A DNA stretch of 64,000 nucleotides, from assembly GCA_029964075.1 (NCBI GenBank), contig CM057149.1:506465-570464 (forward strand). Direction: 5' to 3'. Positions 36,635 through 46,029 of the stretch are shown one piece after another. How positions within the stretch are numbered: the first letter of the stretch is position 1; each line of letters opens with the position of its first letter. The notes under the pieces were generated by a model. That model saw only the letters and a program-made list of their open reading frames with translations. It made no database searches and was not told the DNA's origin. This stretch comes from Patiria pectinifera (Eukaryota; Echinodermata; Asteroidea; Valvatida; Asterinidae). The position numbers and the translations under genes are program-made.

Positions 36635-37975
36635 TTTTTTCTTTTTTTTTCTTTTTCCACTTTTCCCCATAGGTTTTGTACACGTTTTTATTCTACAAGC
36701 CACTTTGGCAATTATTTTAAATCCGATCAACTTTAAACTCAGCATAGTTATTAACCATCATCTGAGGATGTATGCCGAAACTTTTCGTCATGCTGACGTC
36801 ATCACGTGATTTATTACAGAATTTTGAATATTTAATTTTTCCCATAGACTTTGTACACAGAAATTTAAAAAAAAATGTTAATTTTCAGAGGGCATTTTCG
36901 ACTCTTTGCCAGTAATTCATTTACACCAATCTTTGTCCAAGCAAAGACCCTAATTCAAACAACATTGTGTAATGATGACGTCATGATGACGTCATCCGGT
37001 GTTTATTTATAGGCAATTAAATTGTTACACTTTTAATATTTAAAAATGCATAAGAAATCAACCGTACGCGTCCGCAGCATTCTGTTGCCAGCAAGTGGTA
37101 GAGTAGATTGAGGTCTTTATTTCATTCAGTGTGCGTGAAATCACGTGACCCTTGCTTCCGGTCGAAAAAGGCCAAAACCGGAAGTGGCTTATTATTTAAA
37201 AGTGGTAATAGATATGAACTTGCTTTTAACGGTGTTAGTGTCTTGGCCGATAATATTCTTCAAATCATCTACCGATGACGTCATGCAATCTTCGAGCGCC
37301 CTCAAGCGACAGGTTGAAAATTTTCAAAAATGTATTTTGAATAGATGTCTGTGGCGAAGTTTGTCGGAATCGCCTAAATATTGGTGTATATGATGACCTT
37401 GACCCACTTAAGACGTGTGCGAAGTTTAAGGTGTATGACGTCATCAGACCGGAAGTTATAATGAAAAGACTCTTTTTCCTTAGAAAATTCCTGAAAAATC
37501 AACCATGGCAGTTTTTATATTAGTTTTAACTTTAATTGTCTATTGAAGGGTAGGTCTAAAACATTTCAAAGCTTCGAGGCAATAAGCAAACTCGGGCATG
37601 CCCTGCGCACGCTTAAAACTTCAGGTTGACAATACCTCTGCTTTAAAACATGCACAGGACGTCCACAATGCACATGTACATGCACGTACATTGTACGTTG
37701 TACATATCGTATGTCAGTCAGCCCACGCACAGCGCACGTGTTGCTGAGGTCAAATCCTGTCCACAGTGACCGTTTTAGCCGATTTCCGGCTAACTTTGAC
37801 AGATTTTATGTTCATGCATAGTGATAGTCAGGGACGTTGATGAAAACAAATCATAATGCGGAAAGCCCTATCTTCTGTTGCAAACAGACATAGATCTCTA
37901 CTTATATGTCTATGGGTCCAACAGATAATCAATATTGGGAACAGCTCTGTGGTTGTTCACAACCACAATTTCTAG
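36635..37975 (+). mobile_element. Headless A body, partner of head 33450
   Basis: The T-tract starts immediately after the preceding CTAG. Standard A body and terminus. Confidence 0.75.
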
Positions 37976-37977
37976 TT

Positions 37978-39375
37978 AGCTGTTCCCAATTTCAATTGGG
38001 AACAGCTCTTGTTTTCGTTAAAGATTTTTTTTTTTCTTTTTTTTTTTTTTATTTTTCCACTTTTCCCCATAGGTTTTGTACACGTTTTTATTCTACAAGC
38101 CACTTTGGCAATTATTTTAAATCCGATCAACTTTAAACTCAGCATAGTTATTAACCATCATCTGAGGATGTATGCCGAAACTTTTCGTCATGCTGACGTC
38201 ATCACGTGATTTATTATATAATTTCGAATATTTAATTTTTCCCATAGACTTTGTACACAGAAATTTAAAAAAAAATGTCAATTTTCAAAGGGCATTTTTG
38301 ACTCTTCGCCAGTAATTCATTTACACCAATCTTTGTCCAAGCAAAGACTCGTACTGAAACAGCATTGTGTAATGATGACGTCATGATGACGTCATCCGGT
38401 GTTTATTTATAGGCAATTAAATTGTGACACTTTTAATATTTAAAAATGCATAAGAAATCAACCGTACGCGTCCGCAGCATTCTGTTGCCGGCAAGTGGTA
38501 GAGTAGGTTGAGGTCTTTACTTCATTCAGTGTGCGTGAAATCACGTGACCCTTGCTTCCGGTCGAAAAAGGCCAAAACCGGAAGTGGCTTATTATTTAAA
38601 AGTGGTAATAGAAATGAACTTGCTTTCAACGGTGTTAGTCTCTTGGCTGATAGTATTCTTCAAATCATCTACCGATGACGTCATGCAATCTTCGAGCGCC
38701 CTCTAGCGACAGGTTGAACATTTTCAAAAATGTATTTTGAATAGATGTCTGTGGCGAAGTTTGTCGGAATCGCCTAAATATTGGTGTATATGATGACCTT
38801 GACCCACTTAAGCCGTGTGCGACGTTTAAGGTGTATGACGTCATCAGACCGGAAGTTATAATGAAAAGACCCTTTTTCCTTAGAAGATTCCTGAAAAATC
38901 AACCATGGCAGTTTTTATATTACTTTTTACTTTAATTGTCTATTTAAGGGTAGGTCTAAAATAATTCAAAGCTTCGAGGCAATAAGCAAACTCGGACATG
39001 CCCCGCGCACGCTTGAAACTTCAGGTTGACAATACCTCTGCTTTAAAAAATGCACAGGACGTCCACAATGTACATGTACATGCACGTACATTGTACGTTG
39101 TACATATCGTATGTCAGTCCGCCCGCGCGCAGCGCACGTGTTGCTGAGGTCAAATCCTGTCCACAGTGACCGTTTTAGCAGATTTCCGGCTAACTTTGAC
39201 AGATTTTATGTTCATGCATAGTGAGAGTCAGGGACGTTGTTAAAAACAAATCATTATGCGGAAAGCCCTATCTTCTGTTGCAAACAGACATAGATCTCTT
39301 CTTATATGTCTATGGGTCCAACAGATAATCAATATTGGGAACAGCTCTGTGGTTGTTCACAACCACAATTTCTAG
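37978..39375 (+). mobile_element. Complete A-family element (1398 bp)
   Basis: Head A directly follows CTAG-TT. Standard A body and A terminus. Confidence 0.8.
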
Positions 39376-40719
39376 TTTTTTCTTCTTTTTCTTTTTCCAC
39401 TTTTCCCCATAGGTTTTGTACACGTTTTTATTCTACAAGCCACTTTGGCAATTATTTTAAATCCGATCAACTTTAAACTCAGCATAGTTATTAACCATCA
39501 TCTGAGGATGTATGCCGAAACTTTTCGTCATGCTGACGTCATCACGTGATTTATTATAGAATTTTGAATATTTAATTTTTCCCATAGACTTTGTACACAG
39601 AATTTTAAAAAAAAATGTCAATTTTCAGAGGGCATTTTCGACTCTTTGCTAGTAATTCATTTACACCAATCTTTGTCCAAGCAAAGACCCTTACTCAAAC
39701 AACATTGTGTAATGATGATGTCATGATGACGTCATCCGGTGTTTATTTATAGGCAATTAAATTGTGACACTTTTAATATTTAAAAATGCATAAGAAATCA
39801 ACCGTACGCGTCCGCAGCATTCTGTTGCCGGCAAGTGGTAGAGTAGGTTAAGGTCTTTATTTCATTCAGTGTGCGTGAAATCACGTGACCCTTGCTTCCG
39901 GTCGAAAAAGGCCAAAACCGGAAGTGGCTTATTATTTGAAAGTGGTAATAGATATGAAATTGCTTTTAACGGTGTTAGTCTCTTGGCTGATAGTATTCTT
40001 CAAATCATCTACCGATGACGTCATGCAATCTTCGAGCGCCCTCTAGCAACAGGTTGAAAATTTTTAAAAATGTATTTTGAATAGATGTCTGTGGCGAAGT
40101 TTGTCGGAATCACCTAAATATTGGTGTATATGATGACCTTGACCCACTTAAGACATGTGCGAAGTTTAAGGTCTATGACGTCATCAGACCGGAAGTTATA
40201 ATGAAAAGACCCTTTTTCCTTAGAAAATTCCTGAAAAATCAACCATGGCAGTTTTTATATTAGTTTTTACTTTAATTGTCTATTGAAGGGTAGGTCTAAA
40301 ACATTTGAAAGCTCTGAGGCAATAAGCAAACTCGGACATGCCCTGCGCACGCTTAAAACTTCAGGTTGACAATAGCTCTGCTTTGAAACATGCACAGCCC
40401 GTCTACAATGTACAGTACATGTACATGTACATGCACGTACGTTGTACATATCGTATGTCAGTCAGCCCGCGCACAGCGCACATGTTGCTTAGGTCAAATC
40501 CTGTCCGCAGTGACCGTTTTAGCCGATTTCCGGCTAACTTTGACAGATTTTATGTTCATGCATAGTCAGGGACGTATTATTGATAAAAACAAATCATAAT
40601 GCGGAAAAGCCCTATCTTCTGTTGTAAACAGACATAGATCTCTACTTATATGTCTATGGGTCCAACAGATAATCAATATTGGGAACAGCTCTGTGGTTGT
40701 TCACAACCACAATTTCTAG
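39376..40719 (+). mobile_element. Headless A body, partner of head 31804 (end of E2 and of the block)
   Basis: The T-tract starts after CTAG and the body ends in an A terminus at CTAG followed by TTCTCTC, where unrelated DNA resumes. This CTAG is the right edge of the whole block. Confidence 0.75.
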
Positions 40720-40793
40720 TTTCTCTCTTAAATTGTTGGGAGAAACAGCGCTTTATAAGTGGAAAACGACATTGAAAAAGGTAATAGGCCAAG

Positions 40794-40967
40794 TATTTTT
40801 CACTGCAGGGTGTATTCTAAGATGGAATTTTGCGTCGGGGTCATGTGAATCAAATACGGTTTTGCCCTTCGGGTGATATAAACCAAAATATTTTTCACTG
40901 CAAGGGTGTATTCTAAGATGGAATTTTGCGTCAGGGTGATATAAATCAAATCAGATTTTGCCCTTCA
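40794..40967 (+). repeat. Two-copy tandem repeat, ~95-bp period
   Basis: TATTTTTCACTGCA, GGTGTATTCTAAGATGG and ATTTTGCGTC recur at 40794 and 40889. The second copy continues into an inverted repeat (ATTTTGCCCTTCACCGA / TCGGTGAAGGGCAAAA) closing at about 41056. Confidence 0.7.
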
Positions 40968-41056
40968 CCGACATTTTTTCTAACTTTCACTCGGGAGGCA
41001 ACACACTGAGTGTACAGTGTGTGAACATCGGTGAAGGGCAAAACCTGATTTGAAGG

Positions 41057-41317
41057 GTGTATTCACTAATACATATAAGTGGACACAGTAACTTAAGTGG
41101 ACGTCGTAACTAATGTTCAACTTAATTTAATTTCTCCAAAACTACAGGCAACTTGATAATATTATAGTTAGTTTACATGTTTCTATTGCCAAATGGTTTT
41201 GCTGTTTTTTACTCACGACATCACAGCACACCAGTTTAACGTTGTTAATGACGTCCACTTCATGTTAGTTAATAAGCCTACTTCTTTTCATTTTTTTCCC
41301 CCGTAATTTGATTTTAA
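41057..41317. other. Unassigned AT-rich sequence
   Basis: No exon or repeat family was recognised. Confidence 0.4.
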
Positions 41318-41727
41318 CCCTAACTCCCTAGGCATTTTTGCTAGGATGTAGCCTCAATCCTGCAAAATCCTCCAATTGGCCTCATGGAAAAATAGCATAT
41401 AGCCTCAATCCTGCAAATTCCTGTGCTATTTCTTGAATATGGTTCATGGAGGGATGACCACTGCCTGAATCCTGCAAAATCCTCCGGCTATGTCTGTCAA
41501 TAGGCTGAGGCAGAGGCAGTGACATCCTGGAGCAGTGCGGAGGATGTCAAGTATAATCAAGGACTAAATTTATGCACGGCTGAGCATAAACAACACAAGG
41601 TCCGGCCCAAGACCTTGACACAGTGCGTACTCCGAAATCAGCAACGCACTTTTGCCATGTAACCTCAATCCTGCAAATTCCTCCAATTTGCAAAAAGGAT
41701 TTTGGAGGATTCAGGGCGGTTAGAGTT
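41318..41727. repeat. Repeat with four to five CTCAATCCTGCAAAATCCTCC-like blocks
   Basis: AATCCTGCAAAATCCTCC or close variants occur near 41355, 41410, 41469 and 41665, with an inverted copy (TTTTGGAGGATTCAGG) near 41700. The outer ends AACCCTAACTCC and GCGGTTAGAGTT are roughly inverted. It is probably a short non-autonomous element. Confidence 0.55.
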
Positions 41728-43133
41728 AATAAGAAATGGATACCTTGACAAGACCAATAGAAGCCCACAATTGCCTTGTTTGGTACTTGCAGCAGACTGG
41801 GAAAATGAACACCATGTAACTTACGTTAACTGTTTGTTTTCCACTTTAACAAAGAGATGTTTCTTCCAACAAGTTAAAATTAATAGCATGTAGCTTTCAT
41901 CTTGTTTCAGATCACTAATGTTCAAAACGGGTTGGAAGTATTGTGTCCTTACAAAATACAAACATTAAATGTTTCGAGTGGTTTAGTAAAACTAGCCTCC
42001 CGAGCCAAAGCCAAGGGAAAATAGAATGCTCCATGGATCACCGAGGGAGACTAGTTTTACAACACCACGAGATAAAGCAGTCAATATTTGTTTGATAACA
42101 CCTTTCTCACAGATTCAGTTCTGCTTGATTTTAATATTTTAACTATTTAAATAGAACAGTTAACTTCTATTTCAATACAAAATTGATGGAAATGTATTTC
42201 TCTCATGCAAACCAGCCCTTCACGAAATGTTTGAACCCAACTATGTGGCGCTGGCTCTTGGGAACAACACGCACTACGCACAACGCTCAAGGCGCCCACG
42301 TACCGTACTTTAGCGTGCATTTGCACATACCGCGCCATGGAATGATACTTTGGTTGCTATGGTATAGTTCTGTGGTTGCTGCGGGTATAAGACTTTTGGC
42401 CTTGCACAGAAATATAGCAAAAGTACCATGTGACTTGCTCTCGGCCAATCAAGACACAGAATCTGCGGGTGAGGTGTTACAATTTACACTTTGGCCTGGC
42501 CTGCCGGTATGTGTGTTGAAAGCAACAGGGTCCCATAGAACAATGATTTATATTTATAAAGGCTTTTTCAATGCAGTCACCTGAATGGTTATTCGCCCAT
42601 AAGTGATTCATATTGATACTTTTCCCCTATAGGTCTCTCTCAAAGATGGCCATCTCTGTTGGAGAACTGCAACTGCATAAAATATATGCAATCAAGCACG
42701 CATTGCAAAGTGTTGAAAATGTTCCAAACACGCGCACTTGTTGCTCGAAAAGTGTTCGAAATATGACGCAGCTGATGTGCGTTATGCAAGTTGACGCTCA
42801 AAATGCCAATGCATGTTGCTGATCTGCAGGAAATGGCGTCATCTGAGAGAGACCAATTTGCCTGTGCCCACTGGTGGAACAGCAAACACAAATGCCTATA
42901 ATTTGGTTCAGCGCAACTCTGGAATACCAGCCTTAAACAGGTGTTATAAAGAAGCAACTTTGGGTTTTACATCAGGAGTAGCAATATGTCTGAATAACAA
43001 TTCACTTTAACTTAAGATTCCAAATTTGGCCATGGTGTATTGAATCAATCTTCATATTAAAGGCAGGCAACTAGCAATTACACAATTTTACATGAGGGTG
43101 GTCTATTTATTGGTTTGTATTTTGTCTCAACAG
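41728..43133. other. Region upstream of NUDT18; no certain exon
   Basis: It must contain at least the 3' part of the intron preceding the first coding exon, because CTCAACAG at 43126-43133 looks like a splice acceptor. A CpG-containing stretch (42240-42345) and an AAAGATGGCCATCT string (42642 onward) could mark a promoter or 5' UTR exon. I cannot place a donor with confidence. A GTAAAACTAG / CTAGTTTTAC inverted pair lies at 41988-42053. Confidence 0.35.
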
Positions 43134-43139
43134 CACAGT

Positions 43140-43403
43140 ATGTCTGAGATTGAGCGTTGTCTTGGCAGTCTGCTGGCAGGATCTCCTCCTTCTGTTCCCG
43201 TTCCAAAATATGATTTCTTCTTCAAAGCTCCTGCCAAGACTCATCAGCGCCCTCTTGTACTGAAAGACAACCTATCAATAATAGTTGCTGCTGTGATTTT
43301 TGATCAGGAGGAAAGAGTAGTATTGATTCAAGAAGCTAAAGCATCATGTCGTGGTCGCTGGTATCTACCAGCAGGACGGATAGAGCCCAATGAAACACTG
43401 CAG
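43140..43403 (+). CDS. NUDT18: NUDT18-type Nudix hydrolase, coding exon 1
   Basis: Residues 1-88. Start MSEIERCLGSLLAG was chosen because it lies just after a good acceptor (TTTTGTCTCAACAG) and matches the length of the family. The exon encodes the first part of the Nudix fold: LSIIVAAVIFDQEERVVLIQ is the first core strand pair, and WYLPAGRIEPNETLQ opens the Nudix box with G79 and E85. It ends at CAG|GTAATG in phase 0, so the Nudix box is split by intron 1. NUDT18 (MTH3) is known in mammals as a pyrophosphatase acting on 8-oxo-dGDP, 8-oxo-GDP and related oxidised diphosphates. Identification rests on the shared order QEAK..CRG.WYLPAGR.EP.ET in the mammalian family. The substrate in this organism is inferred. 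Confidence 0.92.
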
Positions 43404-45280
43404 GTAATGATGCAATATGTTTAATACTACATTGTACATAACCATAGCTGCCAACTAGTACGATTTTTTTCGTAATTATTACGAATTGTTTGTTAAATTA
43501 CGAAACTACGATTTGCCACTAAAACATTACGAATTTCCCATTTTCTACCTAACGAAAAAAAAAAATGTAAAGTATTGTTTTTGACCAAAAACTTCTGGCG
43601 AAATGTCGCGATAATGGATGGACTGGTGACAAGTCTAATAAGAATGCAGTCAAGCACCTGATAGACATCAATGCAGTGTTTGCAGTGGAGTACTTGAGGA
43701 CCAGACTAAAAATATTTTTCAATTGTGTGTATCATTTGTGTGCATCTCGTGGATGTGTGGTTGTGTGTACTGTACATGTATGTATCTGAGTACTTTTCAG
43801 TGACGATCGTGAGCACATTTAGTCGCTTATTGCCGGGATGAGACCCATCAGTGCAAGATTTTAATCATGGAATTTAATAAGAGTATGGTTGGAATAATTG
43901 GTAATAGAGTTTGAGTTTGTCACAACGTCCAGAAAAGATAAATCAGCATGCGTTTGCAAGGTATGTTGGCGGGATATTTCTATTGCATACGGTGGCCATA
44001 GATCATTGTGTGTAAAAACATGATACAAACTCGAAACTGAACATCGATAGCATGCATCTCCAAAAAAATATGCGCACATGTTATTGATGTTATTATTTAT
44101 TTGACTTCAACAAACAAATACAGACATTAAAAAAAAAGAATTATCTTTTGGCCTACAGTACATTATTATTTACAACAAGAAGGGTATGCACATGTATGTG
44201 TACATGTAAACCATGTACCTGTACTCGATGTTGGTAAAGCTTTTGATAAAACGAGAAGTTGAAAATGACCGCGCGGATTTATTACTAATTGGGATTTTGA
44301 AATGTTGGCAGCTATGCATAACAATGTACATGGTTGTCCAAAAAAAAACACCAAAACAATAATGGAATAACATACTCCACTACCTTGAGACTCAAACCAT
44401 ATACCAATGCATGGAGAAAGCCACACAATATCGCATTGTAGATTAGCATTTTCATTAGCGTCACTCGGCATGTTTTGACATGGGTCTCGGTATCGACCAA
44501 TGGAAGCCGGCAAAAAGGATGATATTTATCAATTAATAACTCGTGCAGGAAGCTTTTTTTCAAAATTTTCTGCACACCTTAATGGATAGGAACCTTATTA
44601 ATCAGAGATGAAACTTTCCCGATTATAATCGGAAAACCGACTTTTTGAATTTTCCAACGAAATTTCCGATTTTCTTACAGTGTGTCCCACAAAATTTGAT
44701 TTTGTAAGGATTTTTCTCACAAAATGTCATTTTATTTCAATCATAATTTTGAAGAAAAGTCGATGAAAAGTTAATGGAAATGGCACGTTAAAATCATCGT
44801 GAACGTAGTTTTAATCTCTTTCACCAGTCGTTATTGGGTGTTTCAACGGTAGAAACACAGGGCATAACACTGATCGGAGCCTTCTCCGGCTGGACAAAAG
44901 GTTAAACATTGACAGGCGACATGGAAAAATCACTGTGTCGCATATATGCAATGCGAATATGCGAATATGTAGTGGTACCAGCGTACGTACCGCACCGTGC
45001 CGTCCGCTAGCACATGGCCGGCCGGGACGGGTAGCCTTGTGAACGATCCAGTGGATAAAATCATTGTGTTGTGTGATTTTCAAAGGTTTCAAATACATGT
45101 ATAGTTATACAAAATGCAATGCTTTAAAAATCGTGATGAATATCTCGAGGATGGGGAAGAGAGCATTAGCTAAACTCCCGTGTATGTATGTATAGCTGGA
45201 CATGGGTAATTAGTACAGTACATGTAGTTATTTAAAGTGAATCCATGGGTGTGTTTTGAAAATGTTGTGTTGTTTCATAG
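43404..45280 (+). other. NUDT18: NUDT18 intron 1
   Basis: 1877 bp, GT-AG. It contains a TACGA/TTACGAA-rich stretch (43455-43545), a hAT-like element copy (44604-45185) and otherwise unassigned sequence. A minus-strand open frame at 44312-44575 has hydrophobic stretches but no similarity that I recognise. Confidence 0.8.
44604..45185 (+). mobile_element. hAT-like non-autonomous element, copy 1 (3' truncated)
   Basis: It starts AGAGATGAAACT, continues with AATCGGAAAACCGAC and CCAACGAAATTTCCGATTTT, and is collinear with 46956 onward up to the GAAGAGAGCATTAGC block. It then diverges, so the right terminus is missing. Confidence 0.7.
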
Positions 45281-45407
45281 GAGGCCATCCAGAGAGAGGT
45301 ACTAGAAGAAACAGGCCTGGAGTTTCAACCATCAACAGTGGTATGGGTGGAAAGCAACCATTTATTTGGTTACTGGATGAGATTTACTTTCGTTGGATGT
45401 ATTACAG
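45281..45407 (+). CDS. NUDT18: NUDT18-type Nudix hydrolase, coding exon 2
   Basis: Residues 89-130 plus the first base of codon 131. EAIQREVLEETGL completes the Nudix box G-x5-E-x7-R-E-U-x-E-E-x-G-U: R93, E94, E97, E98 and G100 are all present, so the metal-binding glutamates are intact. VWVESNHLFGYWMRFTFVGCITG corresponds to the substrate-side strand that reads WVRFVFLA in the mammalian protein. Acceptor TTTCATAG, donor ACAG|GTATGT, phase 1. It lies 1.9 kb from exon 1. Confidence 0.93.
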
Positions 45408-46029
45408 GTATGTGCATCTTCAGCTTCTCTATTTTTGTCACTTCTCTTTTAGGCTAAGCAATTTGAGTAATTTAATATTTGCATACTCAAATTTACAGTT
45501 GATTGGTATTGAAACATTTTAAATGGGCCAATGTGGAAATTGTGTGCGCCTTGTAAGATCTGGAGGCATGGTATGGGACCTTAGTAGTGGCACAAGCAAC
45601 AAGCAGCAAGCTGACATTTTCAAAAGTGATCAGAGTAATGGAATTTATTATTTATATCATGTTTCCAAGTAGTAAAAAATAAAGCAGTATTGAAGACTTT
45701 CGGAGAAGTACCTGGATGACTATGCAATATTGTTTTATTATTACAAAGTTGCTGTGGATTTGGCTGATTCCCGCTGAATCAAGAGCATAAAAATTCACAG
45801 TTGTCAACCAGTCAACAGAGCATAGCCATCGCACGTCAACAGAAATGGCAGATTCCAGCAGCATAAGATTCGCTTTGGTATTAAAGCATAGAAGGATACA
45901 TTTTGAGAAATAAAGATGCAAAAAATACCTTGCAAGCAACCAAGAAGGGGGTAAATATTCTGCAAGTGTGTCTGCAAAGTAGAACCTATCAACATTCAAT
46001 ATGCAGCCACCTTTATGCATGGATTGAGT

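Larger units (their letters stand above)
13283..40719 (+). mobile_element. Nested block of helentron/HINE-like rolling-circle elements
   Basis: Sixteen body copies and their heads fill 27.4 kb with no unrelated DNA except one internal palindromic insertion. Each complete element has a head: a perfect palindrome of 28-30 bp followed by a long T-tract. Its 3' end is an inverted match to the outer head arm, a short hairpin and CTAG, followed by T. There are three terminus families. A has arm AGCTGTTCCCAATT and a TGTGGTTGT hairpin. B has arm AGCTGTTTCGGTGT and a GTGTTTGT hairpin. C has arm GGCTTTTCCGC and a CTATGTTCTGTT hairpin. Asymmetric terminal inverted repeats, a 3' hairpin and T/T insertion are described for helentrons and their non-autonomous HINEs. 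CTAG also fits the CTRR end of canonical Helitrons. No Rep-helicase is encoded. The classification is inference; the termini and repeats are seen directly. Confidence 0.8.

Noticed and set aside
13283-40719. Simple tandem satellite or rolling-circle concatemer
   Set aside because: Orphan heads and headless bodies balance exactly by family and in bracket order, which a plain tandem array would not produce. Partial later duplication is still possible.
13283-40719. CRISPR-like array
   Set aside because: Units are over 1 kb, eukaryotic context, no spacers and no cas genes.
13283-40719. Autonomous Helitron/helentron Rep-helicase gene
   Set aside because: No frame longer than ~130 codons and no HUH or helicase motif was seen in the block.
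44312-44575. Minus-strand frame with hydrophobic, membrane-like segments
   Set aside because: It lies within NUDT18 intron 1, has no similarity that I recognise, and similar chance frames are common in this AT-rich DNA.
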